Source of the DNA: Symbiodinium microadriaticum
Lineage: Eukaryota > Sar > Dinophyceae > Suessiales > Symbiodiniaceae
DNA length: 64,000 nucleotides
Direction: 5' to 3'
Assembly (NCBI GenBank): GCA_001939145.1
Contig: LSRX01000073.1
Location: 641,184-705,183 of the forward strand
The notes under the pieces were generated by a model. The model ran no database searches and was not told the origin of the DNA. It was given only the letters and a program-made list of their open reading frames with translations. The position numbers and the translations under genes were made by a program. Positions 1 to 10,184 of this stretch are shown here, piece by piece. Each line of letters starts with the position of its first letter. The first letter of the stretch is position 1.

Positions 1-54
1 TTATTGTGGTAACTTAGTGGTAACTTAAATTAAATCCCATAACAAGAACCCAGT
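1..54. mobile_element. FB-R foldback element, right end only
   Basis: The first bases match the right arm of the fuller FB-R copy at 36221-36336, sharing TAACTTAA and ACAAGAACCCAG. The left arm lies outside the window. The last bases, AACCCAG, would be a usable splice acceptor. Confidence 0.5.
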
Positions 55-264
55 TTTGGGGTTCAGGGTTGTTTTCAGACATATCTTGGCCCCCGCACAC
101 AGGCGACATCTTGGCTGGNGTTCGAGCCTTGGGTTACTAGTCTGAGCTCTACAGTGCTGCAAATCCTGTCATGTAGCACCAGTCCTGCGGTGCTCTTAGT
201 GCTCTTGATTGTTCTTGTGTCCAATGCTCTCGTTGCTTTTGCTAACTAGGTGCGCTCATTACAG

Positions 265-342
265 GTCTCGTCGCTCTTGCTGCAGGAGGCACGGGGAGAG
301 CTGAGGACGGATGTCTGGGATGCAGAGTCCATGGGATCTTGA
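265..342 (+). CDS. Candidate terminal exon, unknown protein
   Basis: After a possible acceptor (CTCATTACAG, ending at 264) there are 25 open codons and a TGA at 340-342. The reading includes LLLQEARGELRTDVWDAES. There is no recognisable domain and the length is within chance expectation. The opposite strand over 242-499 is also open. Confidence 0.12.
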   Translation, partial: VSSLLLQEARGELRTDVWDAESMGS

Positions 343-548
343 AGATCGCGGCATGAGATCTGGAGAGGCGCAGAAATTTCGGTTTGGGGTAAACCCTCAA
401 ACCTGAGCCCTCAAGGCTGTAGGCTTGAATTGCACACAGACACCGCGAGTTGTAGCCTAAAGCACCCGCTGATGGACTCCCAGGTAGTGGGGATGCCATC
501 TTGCAAACTCCAAAAATGGCCAGTGAGAGAAAGAAGCACCGAAAACCG

Positions 549-768
549 TAAACCCTAAACCCTCCCTAAACCCTAAACCCCCTCAGAAAGCCTAAACCCT
601 AAACCCTACCAGGAATTGGAGGTTGAGGTGCTGTTCGGGGCTCATAGAAGAGGCCCAAAGGCTTCCAGGTCTTCCCATGCTCTCAACCGCAATTTCAAAC
701 CGGTTAAGGTTTAGGGTTTAGGGTTTAGGGTTTAGGGGTTTAGGGGTTTAGGGGTTTAGGGTTTAGGA
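549..768. repeat. Facing telomere-like blocks
   Basis: A C-strand block (CCCTAAA type, 549-609) is followed by about 100 bp of other sequence and a G-strand block (TTTAGGG and TTTAGGGG, 708-768). The two can pair as a long imperfect hairpin. Confidence 0.85.
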
Positions 769-1020
769 TAGTAAGGCTCGGGATAGAATACAGCTCTTGT
801 TTACACAGCCTTCTGTCAAGCAGTGCTAGTTTCCAATTCCCAATTATGCCGGCTACTGGCTACTGGGCACATCCCTGATGTCCAGGCTTCAGAAAATGTA
901 CAGTGCTTCCCCAAACAAAAACGCAGGAACACCGTAATCGTGGATCTTCGATCCCATGGAAACCGTCTCGCCCATCCAGATACCAAACTAAGTGCACTAC
1001 AAAAGAAGTCCCTGCAGACG

Positions 1021-1141
1021 CCTAAACCCTAAACCCTAAACTAAACCCTAAACCCTAAACTTGGCCCTAAACCCTAAACCCTAAACTTGGCCCTAAACCC
1101 TAAACCCTAAACTTGGCCCTAAACCCTAAACCCCTAAACCC
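1021..1141. repeat. Telomere-like array with 26-bp higher-order unit
   Basis: CCCTAAA repeats interrupted by CTTGG at 1061, 1087 and 1113, exactly 26 bp apart. The higher-order unit is three heptamers plus a CTTGG-containing spacer. This shows local amplification of one heptamer variant. Confidence 0.85.
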
Positions 1142-1252
1142 TACGCCCCAAGGCCGGTGCACTGGACAGGCCGACTCCCGAGCGCAGGGCGTGTTGGTGT
1201 TGTAGGTGGTAGTTGTGGTCGAAGTGGAAGTGGCAGACTTGGAAAGCTTCAT

Positions 1253-1340
1253 ACTTGGAGGCCCGGGGCGGACTTAGGAAGTCGGTTATAAGTAAGGGGC
1301 TAATCGGGGTAACTCCATTTAAGGTACTTATAACTCTACG
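1253..1340 (+). mobile_element. FB-B foldback element, left part
   Basis: Begins with the FB-B terminal repeat (ACTTGGAGGCCCGGGGCGGA) and continues through the family interior (AACTCCATTTAAGGTACTTA) to 1340. It then runs into CCCTAAA repeats and the right arm is missing. Compare the full copies at 19276 and 53353. Confidence 0.7.
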
Positions 1341-1423
1341 TAAAACCAAACCCTAAACCCGAAACCCTAAGTTCCCTGGGGAAACTGTTGCAGGCGGCCA
1401 GAGGGTTCCACTAGCCGCAGCCT

Positions 1424-1525
1424 TAGTTAGAGAACTACCCAAACAATCCCATACTAAACCCTAAACCCCTAAACCCTAAACCTTGAAACCTAACAAGGGA
1501 TCCTAATTTAGAGAACTACCCACAG
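1424..1525. mobile_element. FB-A related fragments around a heptamer block
   Basis: AGAGAACTACCC (near 1430) and AATTTAGAGAACTACCCA (1507-1524) are right-arm ends of FB-A. They lie on either side of a CCCTAAA block at about 1455-1490. This may be a duplicated arm end or two solo arms. Confidence 0.5.
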
Positions 1526-1723
1526 GAGCTCAGGGCGGGTTGAAGGTTCGAGGGTCTAGGCTGCAGTAGCTCGGAGCAGTGCGGACGGATGGTTTAGGGT
1601 TAAGGGCCAGGTTTAGGGCTTGGGTGCACTTGACTGCACTTGCCCCTTGTCTAGAGTCTGTGGGAAAGCTTCTTTGATTGCTTCGTCTGAAGTGCTTGAT
1701 ATCAGGCTGCCTTGGGATTGCAG

Positions 1724-1941
1724 CAGCTTGAGAGTGCCCTAGACTCTCAACTGTGGTAAGATGCCCCAGGAAGTTTAGTTCCTTTTATGGCTTTTATTTA
1801 GAATCCTGTAAGGCAATGCCAAAAAAGGAACTACTTAGGGGCCTATGGGTAGTGCATGCTGCTGACAAAACTCGAGGAGGGAGTGGTTGTCATGTGACAT
1901 TGGGCCTGGCGATGTGGAAGACAAAAGAGGTGGCCTTCGAG
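1724..1941 (+). CDS. Candidate two-exon fragment with FB-K as its intron
   Basis: Exon 1724-1755 follows GGGATTGCAG and reads QLESALDSQL. A donor GTAAGA lies at 1756. Removing 1756-1838, which is almost exactly the FB-K element, joins it in phase to 1839-1941, which reads GLWVVHAADKTRGGSGCHV and continues to a possible donor GTTTCT. No domain is recognised. The in-phase join is suggestive but could be chance. Confidence 0.2.
1762..1855 (+). mobile_element. FB-K foldback element
   Basis: Left arm AGTTTAGTTCCTTTTATGG pairs with right arm AAAAAAGGAACTACTTAGG. The interior TTTAGAATCCTGTAAGGCAA is shared with the copies at 24861, 29556 and 50783. Confidence 0.85.
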
Positions 1942-2246
1942 GTTTCTTTTTAGGGTTTATAGGGTTTAGGGTTCGGGGTTTAGGGGCACATCCTTCCATC
2001 TTCACTATCCCTGCACGAGCATTTCAATAAGATCCCGATGCCATGTGCAGAAACCTGCTTCTCCGGTCTGAGCCAAAGAGCGGTGGTGCTTGGTGCCGTG
2101 GCGGTGCGGCGTGTAGTTGGGATGATCTTGAAGGTCCTGCGAGATCTGACTACTCTCGTCAAGATCTAACTTCGGCTTCTGAGGGTTTATCTAAGCTCTG
2201 CTTGGGCCTTAATATGCGCATCCCTACGTTCATAGCCATACAAGTT

Positions 2247-2453
2247 TAATGTACTGTACAGCCCTTAAACAGCCCGGGGTCTGGTTTCCTTACATACGGA
2301 TACTTCTCAAGCTCATGCAGGCAGCAGGAGACTTTCATGTCGTCTGCGGCCGTCCTCCACGTGTGCATGGTGCTGGTGGTTGTCGCCTGGGACACATGCT
2401 TGCGGGTGTGGGGTGCAGACGTAGTAAGTAGTAGAAGTTATAAATAGTGAAGG
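2247..2453 (+). CDS. Candidate open frame with a hydrophobic stretch
   Basis: About 68 open codons ending at TAG (2451-2453), with no early ATG. The middle is hydrophobic (AAVLHVCMVLVVVAW) and could span a membrane. A GTAAGT lies at about 2424. A second frame over 2249-2431 is also open, so the assignment is weak. Confidence 0.15.
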
Positions 2454-2884
2454 GGGCTGTGGGAGCGGTAGTAGTACTACGACGTACGGCGCCGAGTCGT
2501 GACAGGCATTGTATTTCTGGGGAACAGGTCTTGGTTCAGAGTAAGGTTGGAGGTTCAGGATAGAAGGACAAGCCTAACCATCAGACCATGTTGATAGATC
2601 TCTGTCTTTCAACCGAAGTTCCCTTGTCGAGACATGGTCCAAGCGGTTGCTACAGCGAGGAAAAGCCTAAAGTCAAAAAGCAAAGGCCTTATAACCTCAA
2701 CTCGTAGACCCCATAAAGCCTAAACCCCTAAAGCCTCAACCCCTCAACCCTAAACTTTAAACCCTACTAAACCCCTCAAGCCTAAGCCCCTGAACCCTAA
2801 ACCCTATTCAACCCTGAACCTACTTGACCCTAGCAAACTCTGAAGCTTCAAGCAATCCCGTCATTTGCTGCCATCCCTGAGGTG

Positions 2885-3000
2885 AACCACGGAAATCTCA
2901 AGGATTAGGGTTTAGGGTTTTAGGGTTTTGGGGGTTTAGGGTCTAGGGTGATAATGGCTCTAAGGTTTAGGGTCTTAGGGTTTTGGGGTTTAGGGTCTAG
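2885..3000. repeat. Telomere-like G-strand block with internal duplication
   Basis: Two similar units, each holding TTTAGGGTCTAG and AGTGATAATGGCT (starting near 2937 and 2990), separated by heptamers. It is a tandem duplication of heptamer plus flanking sequence. Confidence 0.7.
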
Positions 3001-3070
3001 AGTGATAATGGCTATACAGTTCTACATACTTGAAGAAATAAGCAACTGTAATCATGGAAATCTATAACCC

Positions 3071-3178
3071 CTAAGGGTCCATGTGCTCATATAGTGTATA
3101 CATTGGCCTTAAAGTAGTCCCTATATAGGTACATTGGGGCCAAAGTATAGACTATATGAGCACATGGACCCTTAGGGA
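3071..3178. mobile_element. FB-H foldback element
   Basis: Arms of about 38 bp: the left contains GGTCCATGTGCTCATATAGT and the right contains ACTATATGAGCACATGGACC, its exact reverse complement. The outer ends are CCCTAAGG / CCTTAGGG. A diverged copy lies at 40428-40518. Confidence 0.92.
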
Positions 3179-3538
3179 ACAATGCTTCCTCAGTCCAATG
3201 ACCCTTTCTGTCCTTGAAAACCGGAAGAGGGTTCGGGTAGCTTATACTGTACCTGTATGCACTCGTAATAAGGAAACCAAAGAAATTGTATTGCGAAACC
3301 CTAATCTAAACCCTAAACCCTAAGCTCACGAAACCAAAGCCATCTTCGAACTGGCCTGGATGGCCCAGTCTGCTGACGCTTTGCCTGCAAAGCTCTAGTC
3401 CAGGTTGTTGCTTTATTATAGCTTTTGCATTTAAGCCCTAAACCGAAACCTGTAGTGGAATTACGGCGCTTCGGTAGAATGGGGCATGCAGTGTGTTGGT
3501 GCTATTTCGAGCCTTAAGACGGAGATTGCCAGCACCCT

Positions 3539-3908
3539 GTGAAGAGTTCCAAAAAGATACGGATTCCCCGGCTTCGTGTCAAAAACATGAAGGCCTGCCT
3601 CACCATTTCCCGTGGCTCAAAGCCAGAGCCCCAATGTTTTGGTCTAGGGCTACCCCCTGAATCCGTCAAGAGACTCACACCGATTCAGGGACTTGTCAAA
3701 ACTAACTGCAAACGACCCCTTGGCCGAAAGTCCAGAAAGGGGACTTCGGGAATATCCGCCCCACACGCCCAACAAGAGTAAACAGCTCAACTACAACAGA
3801 GCTCCTCCATGCGGCATCTTTGCAGAAGAACTGTTGGAGCCTCTGAAACGCCTGCACACCAAAACTAAGGGCCTCGAGTCAGTAATACATAACAGGAGAA
3901 AAAAATAA
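3539..3908 (+). CDS. Candidate coding island, overlapping open frames
   Basis: Two plus-strand frames overlap here. One (3539-3781) is basic. The other (about 3651-3908) ends GIFAEELLEPLKRLHTKTKG and has a helical, coding-like character. There is no domain. The island has no heptamers and lies directly upstream of an FB-B copy. Confidence 0.2.
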
Positions 3909-3916
3909 CCCAGGCC

Positions 3917-4034
3917 CTACTTAGAGGCTCTTGGGACTTAGTAAGTCGATCATACGCAGGGTTACAATTTTAGTATCTCCATTTAGTGTACTGAGCACTC
4001 TACTATATTACTAAGTCCCCTGGGCCTCTACTAC
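3917..4034 (+). mobile_element. FB-B foldback element
   Basis: Left arm TACTTAGAGGCTCTTGGGAC then TTAGTAAGTCG; right arm TTACTAAGTCCCCTGGGCCT. The interior ATCTCCATTTAGTGTACT matches other FB-B copies. Confidence 0.88.
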
Positions 4035-4054
4035 GAAAGCCTCGCAACACACGA

Positions 4055-4111
4055 TCATTCCTGCGCGCGGCCTGCGGCTAAAGCCTTGGCTGCTGCATTG
4101 CGTGTGGCGGC
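4055..4111 (-). CDS. Candidate alanine-rich terminal exon
   Basis: On the minus strand a possible acceptor (CCCCTGCAG) precedes 18 codons rich in Ala, Arg and Gln (AATRNAAAKALAAGRAQE), then TGA. Similar Ala/Arg/Glu-rich islands occur at 7637, 9609, 19927 and 25499, all on the minus strand. Confidence 0.18.
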   Translation of the reverse strand, partial: AATRNAAAKALAAGRAQE

Positions 4112-4278
4112 CTGCAGGGGGCTGGCTATGGGTTGGATAGCTACGCTTCGTGGGTAATTAAAACATATGTATTGTGTAATTACATGTGTCTGTCCATCCG
4201 TCTGTCTGTGCATGCATGTGTGCACATTTGCATGTATATGTATGCACGCATGTAACAATGTACGCGATTGTCATTTAG

Positions 4279-4374
4279 CGGAGTATATGACTAGCAACGG
4301 CCATGCAAAGATGCTGCTGTCCGTATGTTTTGATTATGAAGCTCATTCAGTGATCTCCACTTGCTGTCTGTATG
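4279..4374 (+). CDS. Candidate internal exon
   Basis: 96 bp between TGTCATTTAG and a consensus donor GTAAGC. It reads EYMTSNGHAKMLLSVCFDYE and continues to the donor. It sits directly after a TGTC/CATG simple-repeat tract (4180-4255), which supplies most of the apparent frame upstream. Confidence 0.2.
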
Positions 4375-4869
4375 GTAAGCCACAGCCCATATACATATCA
4401 TATGTGGTTACACCCCAAAACTTAAACCCAAACCGCGAAGCCCTGAACTTCAAACGGTGGAAGTCTCATTTCGCCTGAAGTTTTGCGCCTAGCTCTGCGA
4501 GCATTTCTGGTCTCGATTCGGTTTGGGAAACGCTGAACCCTAAACCCTGAACCCCAACTCTACGTCACTCCTACCGGTTGTGAGTTTTACTTGAGCTTTT
4601 CAAGTCACAAAGTACGGGCTGCCTGCGCCGCCTCTAACTGTGACCCAAATCCCAATCCTATATTAAGCAACAAAACCCGCTAAATCCCTACCAAACGGCC
4701 CTCAACCCTAAACCCTCAACGCTATAAATCCCAACCCCTATAAAGCCCTAAACCCTAAATCCCCCTCTTCAGAGCTCTAAAGGCGCCGCCTCAAGAGCCT
4801 TGAGATCCACGTGCTGCGAAGTGGACGGAACTGAGGAGTCGTGGGAGCCTCGGCGCCAGGGATTAGGGC

Positions 4870-5130
4870 TTTGGTTCAGGGTCCTTGCCCTTCGGGTCCT
4901 TTTGGGGTTTAGGGTTTGGGGTTTAGGGTCCTTTAAGAGCTTCGCAAGGGTTTCTTGAAGAGCTCCCTAAAGGACTCTTTTGAGGCTGGGGGTTCTTGTC
5001 CTTAAGGGGTTCTGCTAGGTTTCTATAAGGGTTCTACAGGTTCCTAGGATCCTCGCCCTTTGGGTGCTATCTACCTACTACGGGTTCCTTTAGGGGTTTA
5101 GGGTTTCATTATAAGGGACCTTAAGGGTTC
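4870..5130. repeat. Degenerate AAGGGTTCCTTT repeat tract
   Basis: A tract of imperfect GGGTTCCTTTAAGG-like words and their complements, mixed with TTTAGGG. The same word family recurs near 12640-12730, 13050-13110, 25560-25665, 40310-40430, 55205-55290, 57895-57990 and 63225-63340. It is a second short-period degenerate repeat besides the heptamer. Confidence 0.6.
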
Positions 5131-5250
5131 CTAAGTACCTATATAGTAGAATGTGGGGCTACATGCATGATAGGATTCTGGTGTTTAGGGCTTTGAGGGT
5201 TGAGGGTTTAGGGTTTACGGTTATGGCTTCGGGTTTATGGGTTCCTCCAG

Positions 5251-5414
5251 CCACCGCAGATCTTGACATCGCGCGCATCTCTTTTGTAGTCAAGCCTTGC
5301 TCGTTTTTTCTAAGCCCTAACTGGTCCCAAGCCGGCCATCGATGTCCCCAAGTACTGCCACTCGTCAGACCTCCGACCCTGGCTGCTGCACACCATCAAA
5401 AGCCACTCTGGCAA
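5251..5414 (+). CDS. Candidate internal exon
   Basis: 164 bp between GGGTTCCTCCAG and donor GTAATC, fully open. It begins TADLDIARISFVVKPCSFF. The perfect FB-J hairpin would lie just inside the downstream intron. Confidence 0.22.
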
Positions 5415-5423
5415 GTAATCTTG

Positions 5424-5502
5424 CCCTAACCTCCCAGGTACCTACTATATAGGGTACTAGGGGCTCTAGTACCCTATATAGTAGGTACCTGGGAGGTTAG
5501 GG
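5424..5502. mobile_element. FB-J perfect 37-bp inverted repeat
   Basis: Two perfectly complementary 37-bp arms (5424-5460 and 5466-5502) separated by 5 bp (GGGCT). Each arm starts CCCTAACCTCCCAGGTACCT. A less perfect copy lies at 39851-39936. Perfect arms suggest recent insertion or gene conversion. Confidence 0.97.
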
Positions 5503-5890
5503 TAACTTAACAGAGCTTACCGGAATCTGGTTTATGGGTTTATGGGTGTAGGATTTTGGGGTTTAGGGTATATGGATGCTTGTGGATCCTTGGGAATTTC
5601 TGTGACCTTTGTTTTATAAAGGGGTTTGTCAATTTTAGAAGTATATATATGGACTAGAAATCAGAAATCTGATCCGGCAATACATCCTGAGTGGATCTCG
5701 AGATTAGGGCTTCAACTTTCAACCCTAAACCCATAAACCTTAAACCTTTAGACCCTAGCCTGGACCCTAAACCCTAAACCCATAAGCCCCTAGACCCTAA
5801 ACCCCAAAACCCTAATTGGTTGAAAGAGGTTTAGAGTCATAAATCCAAAACTCTGTGCACCTTGAGCTCTGGCTTCTGCCCTCGGCCTTC

Positions 5891-5972
5891 GTTAGAGGTC
5901 CAGGGGACATAGTGGGTTGTAATTGGGTAACTCCATTTACGGTACTGTTACTCGACTTATAACCTCGGTAGT
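5891..5972. mobile_element. FB-B element, truncated
   Basis: Arm GTTAGAGGTCCAGGGGACAT and interior GGTAACTCCATTTACGGTAC match FB-B. The copy stops at CTTATAACCTC, so the second arm is lost. Confidence 0.7.
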
Positions 5973-6203
5973 CTGCCATTGGCGGATGCTGGTCGTGACA
6001 CCCTGTTGCGTTGAAGGCTCGACGATCAACGTGATGTAGGTCCGGACGGTCTGGTTTGCCACCGCCTTCCAGCAGGCTGGGCTGTCCTCTGGCAAGCTCG
6101 TTGGCTTCGCGTGCAGCTGCTTCAGCTCCTTCTCCGTTGCGTTCTCCTCCTCCGCTTCCTCTGCAGCCTTCTGCTTGTTGAGCTTAACGGCCTTTGCCTC
6201 CAA
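5937..6203 (-). CDS. Candidate Lys/Glu-rich protein fragment
   Basis: 88 codons. The first half is Lys/Glu/Ala-rich (VKLNKQKAAEEAEEENATEK) and could form a coiled coil. The rest (CWKAVANQTVRTYITLIVEP) is mixed. A possible acceptor (GGCCTTGCAG) precedes it. The 3' end runs into the FB-B fragment. The composition is unlike its repeat neighbours, which raises it slightly above chance. Confidence 0.28.
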   Translation of the reverse strand: MEAKAVKLNKQKAAEEAEEENATEKELKQLHAKPTSLPEDSPACWKAVANQTVRTYITLIVEPSTQQGVTTSIRQWQTTEVISRVTVP

Positions 6204-6379
6204 GAAGGCCCTGCAAGGCCGACTTACAAACCTAAACCCTGCCTGGGCCCTGGGAAACCTGCGTTTGTATGATTTGCTTATACAGGTCCTTGGACTGGTA
6301 GGCTATTTCGGGTTCAGGTAAACCTTGGACCCCTATAAGACTATAAGATCGATAGACCCTACGCACAGACCCTGAAGCC

Positions 6380-6500
6380 CGAACCGCAGACCCAAAACCC
6401 AAAACCCCTAAACCCTTAAAGCCCTAGAACCCTAAACCCCCAAACCCTTAAAACCGTTAAAACCCTTAAAGCCCTTAAAGCCCTAAAACCCTAAACAGCA
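6380..6500. repeat. Telomere-like C-strand block beside the gap
   Basis: Degenerate CCCTAAA / CCCTTAAA units up to the assembly gap. Confidence 0.8.
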
Positions 6501-6589
6501 CCCCCGAAGAGGCCCTAGAGCCTTCACCAAAACCCGAAACCCTGAGCCCGATCCTTCTGTCTAAGGCTTAGGATTTCGGGTTTGGGGTT

Positions 6590-7317
6590 NNNNNNNNNNN
6601 NNNNNNNNNNNNNNNNNNNNNNNNNNNNNNNNNNNNNNNNNNNNNNNNNNNNNNNNNNNNNNNNNNNNNNNNNNNNNNNNNNNNNNNNNNNNNNNNNNNN
6701 NNNNNNNNNNNNNNNNNNNNNNNNNNNNNNNNNNNNNNNNNNNNNNNNNNNNNNNNNNNNNNNNNNNNNNNNNNNNNNNNNNNNNNNNNNNNNNNNNNNN
6801 NNNNNNNNNNNNNNNNNNNNNNNNNNNNNNNNNNNNNNNNNNNNNNNNNNNNNNNNNNNNNNNNNNNNNNNNNNNNNNNNNNNNNNNNNNNNNNNNNNNN
6901 NNNNNNNNNNNNNNNNNNNNNNNNNNNNNNNNNNNNNNNNNNNNNNNNNNNNNNNNNNNNNNNNNNNNNNNNNNNNNNNNNNNNNNNNNNNNNNNNNNNN
7001 NNNNNNNNNNNNNNNNNNNNNNNNNNNNNNNNNNNNNNNNNNNNNNNNNNNNNNNNNNNNNNNNNNNNNNNNNNNNNNNNNNNNNNNNNNNNNNNNNNNN
7101 NNNNNNNNNNNNNNNNNNNNNNNNNNNNNNNNNNNNNNNNNNNNNNNNNNNNNNNNNNNNNNNNNNNNNNNNNNNNNNNNNNNNNNNNNNNNNNNNNNNN
7201 NNNNNNNNNNNNNNNNNNNNNNNNNNNNNNNNNNNNNNNNNNNNNNNNNNNNNNNNNNNNNNNNNNNNNNNNNNNNNNNNNNNNNNNNNNNNNNNNNNNN
7301 NNNNNNNNNNNNNNNNN
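6590..7317. other. Assembly gap (728 N)
   Basis: Run of N from 6590 to 7317. Open frames reported across it are artefacts. Both sides are heptamer-rich, so a repeat probably broke the assembly. Isolated single Ns also occur at 119, 35983 and 47273. Confidence 1.
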
Positions 7318-7636
7318 GCCTAACATCAAGGGTTTAGGGATCATAGGATCCTTAAGCCTGTGCAAGGCTGACCAAAGCTGCGAAAAGAAAAACTCTGCCT
7401 AGGATCAGGGACCACGCAAGTAGGCTATGGTTGGAGTTTTATGAGAGTGGGGCTATCCAACCTTATAGAGGCCCCTGAGCATTTCAAGTAGAGAATCTCG
7501 AAGGAGAGGTGCCATGAAGACTAAGTCCGTAAACCCGCACGAAATTGTCAGGATTCATATACCCTACCCTCTGAACCCTGAACCCTGAATCCTAAACCCT
7601 AAACCATACACCCTACAGTACCCTACACCCACGAAC

Positions 7637-7689
7637 CTCCTCTGCGTGCGGCTTTGCTCGGGGTACGGAAGCGTTGGCTGCCGAGGCCT
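7637..7689 (-). CDS. Candidate short alanine-rich exon
   Basis: 53 bp on the minus strand between GTGTAG and donor GTTCGT. It reads ASAANASVPRAKPHAEE. Short and unsupported by homology. Confidence 0.13.
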
Positions 7690-7790
7690 CTACACGAGCG
7701 CAGACGGGTTTAGGGCTTGGAGGTTAGGGTTTAGGGTTTAGGGTTTGGAGGTTAGGGTTTGGGGTGAATTTAGGGTTTAGGGGTTGGGGT
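7690..7790. repeat. Telomere-like G-strand block
   Basis: TTTAGGG units mixed with GGAGGTTAGGG variants. Confidence 0.75.
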
Positions 7791-7799
7791 TGCTACAGC

Positions 7800-8280
7800 G
7801 TTTGGGGATGGAAACTACATGGTTACCATGTCAATGTCAGACCTTTTGGGTTACGTTGTTCTCACTGTATAAGTTGTTTGGAGCATAATGATGCCACTCA
7901 GGATTTGGATAGACCCTTAACTGCATTGCTCTTTCCCTGGTGAATGCCAGGGTTCTCTTGCTACAGGATCACAGCCAATCATTAAGTAGCTTATTGACTC
8001 ACCTACCACGTTGTCCAGGGCAACCTGCTACAGCTTTTAGTTTAAGGGTCTTTGAACTGTAGGGTGGAGGTTAGGTAGTTCTGGCTCGCTCGGTTGCCTT
8101 GGCACTCCTTTCTGGAAAATCCCCTTTGTTGTTGATGTTCTACCCCTAAGCTTTCAAACCCCAACCTCATAACAACTAAAACCTTGCCTCTAAACAGGCC
8201 ACCATCTAAGCCCACGCCTACACCGGGAAATGCAGCACCCTTGGCAAATTACTAAAGCCGAAAAGGAAGTACAGTCAAGG
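7800..8280. other. Non-repetitive stretch without a clear gene
   Basis: About 480 bp of mixed sequence with few heptamers. I see no open frame over 60 codons, no inverted repeat and no recognisable signal. Confidence 0.5.
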
Positions 8281-8602
8281 GTCCCGGCTGGTTTCAATTC
8301 TTCGAAATCTAAACCCTCACCGTCCCTCACACCTCAACCCTAAAAGCCCTAAACCGTACCCTAAATCCTAGGAGCCCTAAACCCCCCCAAACCCCAAAAC
8401 CCCAAACCCAAAACCCTAAAACCCATCGAATCCGGAAGCTTTCAGAGCCTTTTTTGGGCTGCTGCAGGAAAAAAAGCGCCAGGGACCGTCGCCCCTGAAT
8501 CCTCAACCCCTGAAATCCTAGAACCCGAAAGCAACCCCTGAAATCCCAAAAGTTCGAAAACCCTGGCAGGAGCGCCCCGAGATCAAGTTTCTCCAGAAAC
8601 TC

Positions 8603-8753
8603 CTACAGGAGCTTCTCGATCATGCTTTCAAGCTGCTTCTTGATAGCCTCCTCGAACATCTCTGACATGTCAGGCGCTGGGCGACTTGCCTCGCGAACCC
8701 TCGCAGCATTGAAAGGGTTCCATTTGTGCTGCTCAAAGCACGCTCCAAACCCC
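8603..8753 (-). CDS. Candidate terminal exon, helical C-terminus
   Basis: 49 codons then TAG (8603-8605). It ends MSEMFEEAIKKQLESMIEKL, a strongly amphipathic helix. The likely acceptor AG lies inside a TTTAGGG heptamer. Unknown family. No ATG, so it would be missed by an ORF search that needs a start. Confidence 0.3.
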
Positions 8754-8852
8754 CTAAACCCTAAACCCTAAATCCAAGCTACTGCGAAGGGAGGCACCTG
8801 GAAGCTTCCATTGCTTGTCCGGGTCGATCACCCAGCTGCCTGTAGGTCGATG

Positions 8853-8941
8853 CGCCCAGACGTTCCAAAATCCCTTAGTACAGGAAACTACCTCAAACTA
8901 TAGGACTCCTAATCTCTACATAGAGAACTAAGACTATCTAT

Positions 8942-8980
<39 letters not shown>

Positions 8981-9018
8981 GCATAATCCTTGATTAAGGG
9001 GTTTTGGAAGGTCTGGGC
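8853..9018 (+). mobile_element. FB-D foldback element with TA microsatellite
   Basis: Left arm GCCCAGACGTTCCAAAATCC pairs with right arm GGGGTTTTGGAAGGTCTGGG. The loop holds a (TA)n run at about 8944-8977. The flanking sequence is open in the same frame across the left arm as at 14510 and 49611. Confidence 0.88.
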
Positions 9019-9608
9019 AGCCAGGACCATCAAGCCCAAGAACGTCTCATGCTGTAGACAAGTCTTTACAAGATATGCCATGCATGTCAGCCTTCTACGC
9101 CACCGTCAACACATGAACTGCCACCGCCAATTCTTATGGCTAGGAGGCTTCAGCAACAAACCAAATACAGCCAGACAAAAAAAACGAAGTGCAATCGAAA
9201 CCCTACACCCTAAACCTATATGGGTAGGTTCATGGAATTGAGCACTAGAGAGTCATGCTGAAGCCCCAAAATGCTCGCCTTAATATGTCGACCTTAAGAA
9301 TTAGAATAGGATTTGGGGGGTGCACTATGCTTGTATGTAGCAAACCTGAGGAATTATTCAGGCTTCTATCTATTCAACCCAAAACCCTTACGGAACCCTT
9401 ACAAATCCCGTCTAAAACCCGTTTAGTATTATTCAGTATTCAGGCTTTTGGATCTGGGCTTTGAAGGAACCAAGGAGAAAAAATGTGGACTTTTATCAAC
9501 ATGGCTCCTTTGGTACAAAGTCAAGTGGTACTCCACAACAAAGGCCCTATTAAAACCTGAACCCTAAACCCAAGAACAATCTGCAAAACACAACCCTCGG
9601 CCCCGCAC

Positions 9609-9680
9609 CCTTCTGGCTGCCGCTGCTGCCGCATCTCGAGCTTGCTCGGCAGCTGCCTCGCGCTGCATTTGTCTCAAGAC
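9609..9680 (-). CDS. Candidate Ala/Arg/Glu-rich exon
   Basis: 72 bp, 24 whole codons on the minus strand between CTCTAG and GTGCGG. It reads QMQREAAAEQARDAAAAAAR. A coiled-coil-like composition close to the island at 19927-19985, which ends at a similar GTGCGA. Confidence 0.22.
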
Positions 9681-9834
9681 CTAGAGTAACCGAGGTACCT
9701 GAAAGAAACGGTAAATGGACCAAAGTTCTGTATCATATCCTTTTTTAAGGTACATTGGCTACTCGGTAGATGTAACACCTTTCTAAGGTCATATCCTGTT
9801 TAACTATCTCCCACCGCAAACAAATCTTTAGAGT

Positions 9835-9965
9835 TTCGGGTTCAGGATCTAGGGCTTTAGGGCTTTAGGGCTTTTGGGCTTTTGGCTTTAGGACTTAGGA
9901 TTGAGGGTTTAGGGTCTAGGGCTTTACGGCTTTAGGGTTAAGGATTCTGGGGTTTCTGTTCAAAA
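9835..9965. repeat. Telomere-like G-strand block
   Basis: Degenerate GGGCTTTAGGG and TTTAGGG units. A run of 11-12 G follows at about 9997-10008. Confidence 0.75.
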
Positions 9966-10099
9966 ACCGAAAGGCAGCCCGAAAAAGTAGGCTTTGGGGG
10001 GGGGGGGTCCAGGTAACCCCTACACTTGAGCCCTAAACTACTAGTATGACAAATCTTGAACCCTAAACTCTACACTTGAGCCTTATAGTTTGGGTACTG

Positions 10100-10178
10100 C
10101 CTTAAATTATAGGGGACTTAATATTATGAATTAAGGTATATTCCTTGATTAAGGGGTATTGGGTTCTCTGGGCTTGTA
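10100..10178 (+). mobile_element. FB-D element, right half
   Basis: TTAAGGTATATTCCTTGATTAAGGGG followed by GGGTTCTCTGGGC matches the interior and right arm of FB-D. No left arm is seen. Confidence 0.6.
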
Positions 10179-10184
10179 GTGCAG

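Noticed and set aside
4167..4278. N-terminal part of a 103-codon ORF rich in Cys, Val and His
   Set aside because: Translation of a TGTC/CATG simple-repeat tract. Only the downstream part is kept, as a candidate exon.
6568..7365. Open frames of about 250-265 codons on both strands
   Set aside because: They consist of translated N in the assembly gap.
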